A DNA stretch of 64,000 nt, from contig NZ_CP039250.1 of the NCBI RefSeq assembly GCF_004795895.1, forward strand, positions 992,001-1,056,000, read 5' to 3'. The position numbers were made by a program, and so were the translations under genes. The number at the start of each line of letters is the position of its first letter. Position 1 is the stretch's first letter. Below are positions 17,577-24,826 of the stretch, in pieces. Below the pieces are notes generated by a model. It was not told the DNA's origin, searched no databases, and worked only from the letters and a program-made list of their open reading frames with translations. The stretch comes from Sphingopyxis sp. PAMC25046 (GTDB lineage: Bacteria; Pseudomonadota; Alphaproteobacteria; Sphingomonadales; Sphingomonadaceae).

Positions 17577-19139
17577 TCAGTTTCGCCGGGGCTTGCCATC
17601 GATCGGCTGTGCCTCCGGCTGGCTGTCGAGGATCGCGTCGAGTTCGGCGCGCACCTTGGGCAAAGCGTTCGCCTGGTTGCGCGTCTCTTGGGGGTCGGCG
17701 ACCAGATCATAAAGCTCATAGTCGCGCGCGCCGGTCTTTTCCTGCGTCCAGCGGACGAGGCGATAGCGGTCGGTGCGGATCGCCTGCCCGAGCCGTCCGG
17801 GGCGCGGATAGGCGTGATAGGCATAGCCGCGCACGCGCGCCGCCGGATCGTGCAGCACCGGCGCGAGCGAGGTGCCGTCGATCGGCTGCGGCCCGGTGGG
17901 GGCGGGCAGGGCGGCGAGCGCGGCGAGCGTCGGATAGATGTCGACGGTTTCGGCAAGCTGGTCGGTCGCGCGTCCCCTGACGACGCCGGGGCCGGCGAAG
18001 ATCAGCGGGATACGCGTCGCTTGCTCCATGTTGGTGTGCTTGGTCCAGATGCCGTGGTCGCCGAGATGATAACCATGGTCGCCCCACAGGACGACGATCG
18101 TGTTGTCGGCGAGCCCTTCGCGTTCGAGGGCTTTCAACACCTTGCCGATCTGGACATCGACATAGGAGACCCCCGCGTAATAGCCGTGCAGCAGCGTGCG
18201 TTTCAGTTCGGCCGGGAATTTGTCGCCCCGGACGCCCTTCGGCGGTTCGCGATAGGCCGTGATCTCGCCGCCCTGCTTGTCGGTATAGGCGGGCGCACCT
18301 TCGGGCAGTTGCTCGTAATCCGGCATCGGCAGTTTTGCCGGGTCATACATGTCCCAATAACGCTTTGGTACCGAGAAGGGCAGGTGCGGGCGGGCGAAGC
18401 CGACGGCGAGGAAAAAGGGCTGGTTGCCCTGCTTCAGCGCCTTCAGCCGCTCCTCGGCGCGCTTGGCGGTGCGACCGTCGGCATAGGCGTCGTCGGCGAC
18501 GTCGGGCATTTCCCACGCGGCGCCGCGCGCGAGCGTGCGGGCATGGGCAAAGGGGTTGCCCTCGGGCACCGGAACCTCTTCGAACAGCGCTTCTTCTTGC
18601 GTCGGATTGCCGCCGGTGCTCGCGGGATCGACATATTCGATCACCTTTTCCTTGTGATGGGGGACCGACCAGCCGGCGGTGTCGCCGACGGTACCATGGC
18701 CAATGTGATAGACCTTGCCCATGCTTTCGGTGTGGTAACCCGCGCGCATGAAATATTGCGGCAAGGTCACCGCGTCCGGCATATAATCGCGCAGGTTCAT
18801 CCCGAAATTATAGATGCCGCTGCTTGTCGAGCGCGCGCCGGTCATCAAATTGATGCGGCTCGGCCCACAGACGGCTTCGTTGGCATAGGCAAGATTGAAC
18901 TTCAGCCCGCGCTGGGCGAGGCGGTCCATGTTGGGGGTGATCGCGGTGCGGTCGCCATAGATACCGAGCGCGGGCTTGAGATCGTCGACGAGAATGAGCA
19001 GGACGTTGGGGCGCTGTGCTGCGGGCGCCGGCGCAGGCGTCAGCGCCGCGCGCGGCGCCGGGGTCTGGCTGCACGCCGACGTTGCCGTGATCAGCAGGGC
19101 GAGCATCGCCCGGCGGGTCCAGTGCGCGGTACGTGGCAT
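17577..19139 (-). CDS. Secreted sulfatase, iduronate-2-sulfatase-like (S1_7-like)
   Basis: About 520 residues. The formylglycine motif is AVCGPSRINLMTG with Cys91. VDDLKPALGIYGD, the long TLPQYFMRAGYHTESMGK, FARPHLPFSVPKRYWDMYD and VLWGDHGYHLGDHG match the iduronate-2-sulfatase branch (S1_7). S1_7 members occur in carrageenan utilisation loci of marine bacteria, which fits a galactan role, though the family is polyspecific. The N-terminus (LALLITATSACSQ) resembles a lipoprotein signal with an imperfect lipobox. ATG 19139 gives the best spacing to AAAGGGAGA; ATG 19145 is possible. Last gene of the sulfatase-FGE-sulfatase operon. Confidence 0.88.
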   Translation of the reverse strand: MPRTAHWTRRAMLALLITATSACSQTPAPRAALTPAPAPAAQRPNVLLILVDDLKPALGIYGDRTAITPNMDRLAQRGLKFNLAYANEAVCGPSRINLMTGARSTSSGIYNFGMNLRDYMPDAVTLPQYFMRAGYHTESMGKVYHIGHGTVGDTAGWSVPHHKEKVIEYVDPASTGGNPTQEEALFEEVPVPEGNPFAHARTLARGAAWEMPDVADDAYADGRTAKRAEERLKALKQGNQPFFLAVGFARPHLPFSVPKRYWDMYDPAKLPMPDYEQLPEGAPAYTDKQGGEITAYREPPKGVRGDKFPAELKRTLLHGYYAGVSYVDVQIGKVLKALEREGLADNTIVVLWGDHGYHLGDHGIWTKHTNMEQATRIPLIFAGPGVVRGRATDQLAETVDIYPTLAALAALPAPTGPQPIDGTSLAPVLHDPAARVRGYAYHAYPRPGRLGQAIRTDRYRLVRWTQEKTGARDYELYDLVADPQETRNQANALPKVRAELDAILDSQPEAQPIDGKPRRN

Positions 19140-19141
19140 GT

Positions 19142-20167
19142 TCATTCTCCCTTTCGACGCGACACGCAGCGAAAGCCGATGTGGCTCGTCGCGCTGTCGA
19201 CATGTTGCGGATGCCGCGCCGCCGGGCGGTAGCGCTGGCAATAGTTGACGGCGCATAGGTGCGATCCGCCCTTCATGACCTTGCGGCCGATGCGCGCGCC
19301 GGGCGTCGCATCCTCATAGCTTTGCGCGAGCGTCGCGCCGCGCGGGTTGGCGACCGCGCAGCAGGGCGACTTGGTCTTCGCCGCCTGCGGCGCCGCATAC
19401 CAGTCGCGCGTCCATTCCCAGACATTGCCGATCATGTCGAACAGGCCGTAGCCATTGGCGGGAAAGCTGCCGACCGGCGTCGTTCGGTAATTGCCGTCGG
19501 GCTTGGTCGTCGAAACGGGAAACAGGCCGAGCCAATAATTGGCGAGGATCGCGCCGTCCGGCGCCAGTTCGTCGCCCCACGCAAATTCTTGCCCGTCGAC
19601 GCCGCCGCGCGCGGCATATTCCCATTCGGCCTCGGTCGGCAGCGACTTACCGGCCCATTTCGCATAGGCTTCGGCGTCGCAATGCGCGACATGAACGACA
19701 GGATGATCCTCCATCCCTTCGATCGAGCTTTCCGGGCCGGTCGGATGGCGCCAGTCGACGCCGGGGACGAAGGCCCACCATCCCGACGGATCGTCGAGTG
19801 GGATCAGCCCGTCGGCTTTGCGGAACAGGAGCGATCCGGGCTCAACGCCCTCCAGATCGGCGCCCGGATAAAGCTTGGGATCGGGAGGCAGTTCGGCAAG
19901 GGTGCGATAGCCGGTCGCGGCGACGAATTCGGCGAAAGAGGCGTTGGTTACCGGCGTCTCGTCGATCCAGAAGCTGTCGACCTTGACGCGGCGCAGCGGC
20001 CGTTCTTCGGGGTAGAAGCGGTCCGACCCCATGGTGAAGGCGCCGCCTTCGATGAAGCGCATTCCCTCGTGCGACGGGGCGGGGGCAGGGGCGGCGGTGC
20101 GCGAAGCGGCTTTCATAGTCGGGGGCGTCTCGTTCGGTGGTTGCTCAGTGCTTCGCTGCACGATCAT
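19142..20167 (-). CDS. Formylglycine-generating enzyme (sulfatase-modifying factor)
   Basis: Oxidises the active-site cysteine of type I sulfatases to formylglycine with O2 and copper. The protein of about 341 residues has the FGE fold signatures FIEGGAFTMGS, DETPVTNASFAEF, HPVVHVAHCDAEAYAKWAGK, LPTEAEWEYAARGG and GNVWEWTRDW. The C-terminal MKGGSHLCAVNYCQRYR holds both catalytic cysteines (C305 and C310) in the C-x4-C spacing of human FGE (C336/C341), so this is a true FGE rather than an EgtB or PvdO relative. ATG 20167 overlaps the upstream sulfatase stop (ATGA); ATG 20116 is an alternative. No clear Sec signal is seen, so the cell compartment is uncertain, although the clients are secreted. 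Confidence 0.92.
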   Translation of the reverse strand: MIVQRSTEQPPNETPPTMKAASRTAAPAPAPSHEGMRFIEGGAFTMGSDRFYPEERPLRRVKVDSFWIDETPVTNASFAEFVAATGYRTLAELPPDPKLYPGADLEGVEPGSLLFRKADGLIPLDDPSGWWAFVPGVDWRHPTGPESSIEGMEDHPVVHVAHCDAEAYAKWAGKSLPTEAEWEYAARGGVDGQEFAWGDELAPDGAILANYWLGLFPVSTTKPDGNYRTTPVGSFPANGYGLFDMIGNVWEWTRDWYAAPQAAKTKSPCCAVANPRGATLAQSYEDATPGARIGRKVMKGGSHLCAVNYCQRYRPAARHPQHVDSATSHIGFRCVSRRKGE

Positions 20168-21693
20168 TTGGGCAGCTGGGCAAGCCATTTCTTGAGTTTG
20201 GCAAGCAACCGCACGCGCACTTCGGGTTGGCTCGCCGACAGATCCTGTTTTTCCATCGGATCGCGCGCGAGGTCGTAAAGCTCGAGGTCAGTGCCGCCAT
20301 CGTTCGCAAGCAGCTTCCAGTCGCCTTCGCGCACCGCAAAGCGCGGCGATATGTCGATCGGCTGGCTGGGCTTGCCCAACAGGGGGCGCCCTTCCTTGCC
20401 ATAGGCCCAGAAGAGGTCGGGCCGCTGCGCGACCGGTTGACCGCGAAGCGCCGGCGACAGGTCGATGCCGACGCTGCCCGCGGGCTTCTTTACGCCGAGG
20501 ACGCTCGCGAAGGTCGGCAGCAGGTCAACGCCTTGCGCCACCGTCTGCTCGTCGCGCGTTCCGGCTTTCATATGGCCGCGCCAATAGAGGATCAGCGGCT
20601 GCCGGATGCCGCCTTCGTAAAGGCTGAACTTGCGGCCGCGCAGCCCCGCCGTGCTTCCCGGCGCGGTTTCGCCGCGCTCATAATAGCGCGCGAGCGGAGA
20701 GGGGCCATTGTCCGACGTGAAGAGGACCAGCGTATTGTCCATTTCGCCCATCTGGTCGAGGCGACCGAAGAGACGGCCGAGCGTCTTGTCCATCTTGACC
20801 AGCGACGCGAGCATCCGGTCGTCGTCCGAAGATTCACCTTTTCCCATGACATCGGACAGGCTTTCGTCGTCGGGCGCCCAAGGGTCGTGAATGTCGTTGA
20901 GCCAGAGGTTCACGAACCACGGCTTCCCGGAGTTCTGGGCAACGAAATCGACCGTCATGTCGGCATATAGCGCGGTGAGATTGGTCTTGATTTCCCAGAA
21001 TCGCGGTCCCTGACCGAGCTTGTCTGACTGCTGCGCAAGGAAGCGCTCCTCGTCCGACACGAGCACGCGCGGCCCGAGCCCCTCGAAAGTCGTGAAACTC
21101 TTGTCGAAGCCATAAGCGGTCGGCCAGGGCGCATCGCCGATATCGCGCCCGCCGCCGAGATGCCATTTGCCGATATGCGCGGTCTTGTAGCCGTTCCGCT
21201 GGAGCAGCCGCGCGATCGTCGGCAGCTTCGGATCGAGCCAGTCGACCTGCCCGATCTCGGCGTTGCGCGCGCGGCTGGCGGTGATGCCGACGAAGCCGAC
21301 ATCCGCCGGAAATCGCCCCGTCAGCAAGCCCGCCCGCGACGATGAACAGATCGGCGCGGCGTCGTAGAATTTGGTAAGCAGCACGCCTTCGCGCGCGAGA
21401 CGGTCGAGATTCGGTGTCCGGACCTTCTTGTTTCCCATCACCGACAGATCGCCGAAGCCCATGTCATCGACGAGGATGAACAGGATATTGGGTCGGCGCT
21501 CGGCCTGCTTGTTGGCTTCGGGCGCGCGCGCCGGGGACGCACCCTGTGCCAAGGCCGCAGGGGCAGGCACGGCCGCGATCGCCGCCAAGCTCATCGCCGC
21601 CGTCGCAAAAAAACGTCGGCTGGAGAAAGAGCGGAGCGGGCTGCGGGCTTTTCCGGCGGCGGGGAGGGCAGCGGTGAGCGACCGATTGAACAT
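20164..21693 (-). CDS. Secreted arylsulfatase-type sulfatase (paralogue of 28183-29658)
   Basis: About 509 residues with a signal region containing SSRRFFATAAMSL (possible twin-arginine). Motifs include NILFILVDDMGFGDLSVMG, HIGKWHLGGGRDIGD and FTSDNGPSP. The modification site reads PICSSSRAGLLTG with Cys116. Position +2, normally Pro or Ala in C-x-(P/A)-x-R, is Ser here, an uncommon variant that may affect FGE recognition. The core is nearly identical over long stretches to the sulfatase at 28183-29658. ATG 21693 is preceded by GGGAGA. First gene of the operon with FGE and the S1_7-like sulfatase; divergent from the second regulator. Confidence 0.88.
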   Translation of the reverse strand: MFNRSLTAALPAAGKARSPLRSFSSRRFFATAAMSLAAIAAVPAPAALAQGASPARAPEANKQAERRPNILFILVDDMGFGDLSVMGNKKVRTPNLDRLAREGVLLTKFYDAAPICSSSRAGLLTGRFPADVGFVGITASRARNAEIGQVDWLDPKLPTIARLLQRNGYKTAHIGKWHLGGGRDIGDAPWPTAYGFDKSFTTFEGLGPRVLVSDEERFLAQQSDKLGQGPRFWEIKTNLTALYADMTVDFVAQNSGKPWFVNLWLNDIHDPWAPDDESLSDVMGKGESSDDDRMLASLVKMDKTLGRLFGRLDQMGEMDNTLVLFTSDNGPSPLARYYERGETAPGSTAGLRGRKFSLYEGGIRQPLILYWRGHMKAGTRDEQTVAQGVDLLPTFASVLGVKKPAGSVGIDLSPALRGQPVAQRPDLFWAYGKEGRPLLGKPSQPIDISPRFAVREGDWKLLANDGGTDLELYDLARDPMEKQDLSASQPEVRVRLLAKLKKWLAQLPK

Positions 21694-21732
21694 ATTCTCT
21701 CCCAACCTCCCGATTCTGTCGGCTGAATACAT

Positions 21733-21747
21733 ATTTATCGTATTAAT
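21733..21747 (+). promoter_or_regulatory. Candidate shared operator, site D (best copy)
   Basis: ATTTATCGTATTAAT between the divergent sulfatase/FGE operon and the second regulator. It is a near-palindrome: arms ATTTAT and ATTAAT around CGT, 10 of 15 positions symmetric. With its flank (21730-21747) it matches 16 of 18 bases at 24751-24768. Placement suggests autoregulation of the regulator and control of the sulfatase operon. Confidence 0.6.
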
Positions 21748-21825
21748 TAAGCTTGTCTACTTTTCTGTTCGGCCTAAACATTGCCGCATGGCCGCTTAGC
21801 GGCTTCTCGAAAGGAGGCGAACGCC

Positions 21826-22557
21826 GTGTCGTGGGAACAATCGGGACTGGGGCAGGATGATGCCCCCGCTTCGCTCGGGCGCAACCTGACTTATGGTCTG
21901 CTCGACAATCTGGGACGCGCGATCGTTACCGGTCAGTTCGACGACGAAGCCTTTCCGACCGAAGCCGAACTGACCAAGCGCCACGGCGTCAGCCGGTCGG
22001 TGACGCGCGAAGCCGTGAAGATGTTGACGGCCAAAGGGCTGCTCAGCGCGCGGCCGCGGCAGGGGACGGTGGTGCAGCCGACCTCTTCGTGGAATCTGTT
22101 CGACACCGATGTGCTGCGCTGGTTGCTCGAGCGGCAATTTTCGATCGAGCTCCTCAAACAGTTCAACCAGCTGCGTGTCGCGATCGAGCCCGAGGCGGCG
22201 GCGCTCGCGGCCCAGTTCGGACGCGACGAGGAGCTCAAGCGAATCGGCGACGGTCTCGATCGCATGGCGGCGGCCGAGCGCGGCGAGGACGATACGCTCG
22301 AAGCTGACATCGCGTTTCACGTTGCCGTCCTGCGCGCGTCGAACAATCCCTTCTACGCCCAGTTCCGCGATGTGGTGAGCACGGCATTGCGTACCTCGAT
22401 CCGCTTTACCAACCGGATCAAGGGCCGCACCGCCAGCGTCGCCGACCATGCCGCGGTCCGCGATGCGATCGCGGCCCACAATCCCGACGCGGCGCGCAGC
22501 GCGATGCGTCACCTGATCGGCGACGTGCTGACATTGATCGACGACGCGGAGAAATAG
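21826..22557 (+). CDS. GntR/FadR-family transcriptional regulator, DgoR-like (paralogue 2)
   Basis: About 243 residues. The winged helix (AELTKRHGVSRSVTREAVKML, GLLSARPRQGT), the linker WNLFDTDVLRWLLERQFSIE and the FCD domain (EADIAFHVAVLRAS, ADHAAVRDAI) are nearly the same as in the regulator at 8012-8761; the recognition helix is identical. GTG 21826 has a near-perfect AAGGAGG eight bases upstream and is a firm start. The differing parts are the extreme N-terminus and the middle of the FCD domain (about residues 130-150), so the two may bind the same DNA with different ligands. It follows the divergent sulfatase operon promoter with site D. Confidence 0.9.
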   Translation: MSWEQSGLGQDDAPASLGRNLTYGLLDNLGRAIVTGQFDDEAFPTEAELTKRHGVSRSVTREAVKMLTAKGLLSARPRQGTVVQPTSSWNLFDTDVLRWLLERQFSIELLKQFNQLRVAIEPEAAALAAQFGRDEELKRIGDGLDRMAAAERGEDDTLEADIAFHVAVLRASNNPFYAQFRDVVSTALRTSIRFTNRIKGRTASVADHAAVRDAIAAHNPDAARSAMRHLIGDVLTLIDDAEK

Positions 22558-22558
22558 C

Positions 22559-23500
22559 CTAGCGCATTTCCAGCGGAACGATCGTACCATCGGCGCGATA
22601 GGCGATCGGCTGCACGATGAACTTGCGGCTGCCCTTGTACGGGCCGGGGCCGGTCTGGTCTTCCCAGCGGTGATAAGCGATATACCAGCGGCCATCGGCG
22701 GGGTCGTGCAGGAAGGAATGGTGCCCCGGTCCCTTGAAGCGATCGTCGCTCTCGACGATCTTCCCGCGATAGGTCCAGGGACCGGTGGGTGACGCCGCAG
22801 TCGCGTAATGGACCTGATAGCTGTCGTGGCGATAGCTGCCCGACGAATAGGACAGATAATAGGTGCCGCCGCGTTCGTGCATGAAGGCGCCTTCGGTGAA
22901 ATGCGGCGGGGTTTCGACCGGAACCTCACGGTGGATGGTCACCATATCGGGTTTCAGCATCCAGACGCGGAGCTTCGCGCCCGCGCTGCCGCCGGCATAG
23001 AGGTAGGGGGTCTTGCTCGCGGGATCGACGAAGACCGCGGGGTCGATCGCCTCGAAGCCGTTGCCGCCGGTGATGAGCGGCTTGCCGCTGTCGGTGCAGG
23101 GGCCTTCGAGCCCGGCGCAGGTCGCGACGCCGATCCGGCTCGGCGTCGGATTCTGCGGCCCGACCGAATAATAGAGATAGTGGCGGCCGTTCGAGGCGAC
23201 CATATCGGGCGCCCATAGTGCGTGGCGCGGCGCACCATCGTCGCCGATCCAGCCGATCTGGTCGAGCGCGATCAGCTCGGCGCCTTTTTGCCAATGGCGG
23301 AGGTCGTCCGATGTCCAGACGTGCAGCCGCGAGGTGTCGCCCGAATTGGTGGGATAAATGTAATAACGCCCGTCCGCCGCTTCGATATCGGGATCGGCGC
23401 CGTCGAACGAGGGCGGGGCCGGCGCATCCGCCGCAACTGCGGCCGAACTGACGAACAGAGCGGCGAGCAGCGCGCGGCGGAGCACCGGCCGCCGGGTCAC
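22559..23500 (-). CDS. Secreted GH43-family glycoside hydrolase
   Basis: A 313-residue GH43 protein with a signal peptide (RRALLAALFVSSAAVAADA). The acidic triad is visible: FDGADPDI (base), AIDPAVFVD (modulator) and HFTEGAFM (acid). HALWAPDM and GPGHHSFLHD are typical of beta-xylosidase/arabinofuranosidase-like GH43 members. GTG 23500 overlaps the stop of the upstream gene (GTGA), so it is coupled to it. Specificity is not readable; in this locus a terminal arabinofuranosyl, xylosyl or galactosyl residue is plausible. Confidence 0.85.
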   Translation of the reverse strand: MTRRPVLRRALLAALFVSSAAVAADAPAPPSFDGADPDIEAADGRYYIYPTNSGDTSRLHVWTSDDLRHWQKGAELIALDQIGWIGDDGAPRHALWAPDMVASNGRHYLYYSVGPQNPTPSRIGVATCAGLEGPCTDSGKPLITGGNGFEAIDPAVFVDPASKTPYLYAGGSAGAKLRVWMLKPDMVTIHREVPVETPPHFTEGAFMHERGGTYYLSYSSGSYRHDSYQVHYATAASPTGPWTYRGKIVESDDRFKGPGHHSFLHDPADGRWYIAYHRWEDQTGPGPYKGSRKFIVQPIAYRADGTIVPLEMR

Positions 23501-24651
23501 TTGGCGTTCGCCATTGGCACGACGCCCTTGGGCGCGGCGGCGAGGCGCTTGATCAGTTCGACTTCGGCCTGGCGATAGGGCTGGCCGTCGGCGCGGAAAA
23601 CCTCGTGGAACCAGATCGTCGGCTCGTCATAGGTATAGGGCTTTTTCCAGCTATCCCACGGCAGCCGCGTCTGCGTCTTGCCGTCGGCGAAGCCCCAATT
23701 ATACATACCGATGTTGAGCTTCTTGCCGATCGGCAGCGATCCGTCGAAGGTCGATCCGTTGCCGCGCGCCATATATTCGGTGCAGAGCACCGGGCGGCCA
23801 TAGCTCAGCATCTGCTTCGCCCGCTTTTCGAACTTTTCGGGCCAGCTGTAGTCGTGGAAGCTGTTGATGTCCGACTGGGTGAGCTGGGTGCGCTCGACCG
23901 CGTCGACCTTGTCCATATTGTCCCAATTCTCGCCGATCCAGACGCCAGAGGTCAGCGGCTGGCTGGGGTTGGCGCTGCGCGCCCATTCGAAGACCTGCGG
24001 CAGCAGCAGCGCGACATATTTATTCTTGTCGGGGATGTGCTCGTAATTGCCGCCGCCCTTGTTGTTCGGTTCGTTCCACACGTCCCAGGCGATGATGCGC
24101 TTGTCGCCGGCAAAGGTGCCGACGATGTCTTTCACATAACCCTCCAGCTTGTGATATTGGCTCGCGTCCTTCAGTCGCGGCTCGCCCGGGGCCTGCACCC
24201 AGCGCGAATTGTGGACGCCCGGGATCGGTGGGCTCTGCAGGCCATAGACGGGGTTCGGATCCCACACGCTGTCGAACAGCACGAACATGATCTTGATCTT
24301 GTGCTTGTCGGCGATGACGAGAAATTCGTTCATCCGCTTCTTGAGGCCTTCGGGATCATTTTCCCAAAGCAGATTGTGGAGAAAGACGCGCATCGTGTTC
24401 ATGCCGATGCCCGCGGCCCAGCCGAGTTCCTTGTCGATCGTCGCGGGGTCGAAAGTGGGCTCGTGCCACATCTCGAGTTCGTTGACCGCCGAGCCGGGGT
24501 TGTAGTTGGAACCGATCAGCCACGGCTGCTTGTCGTACCAGCTGTTCGCCTGTTCCTTCGTCCATTGCTCACGTGCGGCTGCGGGCTGGGCGGCGGTTGC
24601 GGCGACGGTGAACGCGGCGACGGCGGTGAGCAGTAAGCTCCGGCGGATCAT
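23497..24651 (-). CDS. Secreted cellulase-fold (GH5-like, clan GH-A) hydrolase
   Basis: About 384 residues with a clear signal peptide (SLLLTAVAAFTVAATAAQPAAA) and GAAGAAG-type ribosome site before ATG 24651. The clan GH-A active site is visible: WDVWNEPNN with acid/base Glu194, and VLCTEYMARGNG with nucleophile Glu292. The start GSNYNPGSAVNELEMW and MNTMRVFLHNLLW are features of a group often annotated as 1,4-beta-xylanase or generic cellulase-family hydrolases. The family is not firmly assigned. Forms a two-gene operon with the downstream GH43 and is divergent from the MFS transporter over operator site E. Confidence 0.75.
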   Translation of the reverse strand: MIRRSLLLTAVAAFTVAATAAQPAAAREQWTKEQANSWYDKQPWLIGSNYNPGSAVNELEMWHEPTFDPATIDKELGWAAGIGMNTMRVFLHNLLWENDPEGLKKRMNEFLVIADKHKIKIMFVLFDSVWDPNPVYGLQSPPIPGVHNSRWVQAPGEPRLKDASQYHKLEGYVKDIVGTFAGDKRIIAWDVWNEPNNKGGGNYEHIPDKNKYVALLLPQVFEWARSANPSQPLTSGVWIGENWDNMDKVDAVERTQLTQSDINSFHDYSWPEKFEKRAKQMLSYGRPVLCTEYMARGNGSTFDGSLPIGKKLNIGMYNWGFADGKTQTRLPWDSWKKPYTYDEPTIWFHEVFRADGQPYRQAEVELIKRLAAAPKGVVPMANAK

Positions 24652-24741
24652 GTTTCTTCTCCCTCTTGTGGTGTCTTTGGCGAGGGCCGGTCCGCCCTCC
24701 GCATGACAACCGATGCCCCATTGATAGATTCGATTTGTGCC

Positions 24742-24768
24742 GATAGGAAGCATATATATCGTATAAAT
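24742..24768 (+). promoter_or_regulatory. Candidate shared operator, site E
   Basis: GATAGGAAGCATATATATC (24742-24760) is exactly repeated in reverse orientation at 4104-4086. It runs straight into ATATATCGTATAAAT (24754-24768), a near-palindrome with arms ATATAT and ATAAAT around CGT. It lies between the divergent GH5-like/GH43 and MFS promoters. Confidence 0.6.
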
Positions 24769-24826
24769 AACGAAATGGCGGCGCGACCGCCTCAAAGCGC
24801 GAAAAGCGCCGGCAGGGAGAGGTGGA

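Noticed and set aside
16611..19232. Open frame of about 870 codons on the plus strand over the GH43 end and S1_7 sulfatase
   Set aside because: It runs through the perfect terminator at 17533-17560 and is antisense to a recognisable sulfatase.
19142..20167. Assignment of the FGE-fold protein as EgtB or PvdO
   Set aside because: It has the C-x4-C catalytic cysteine pair of true FGE and sits between sulfatases.
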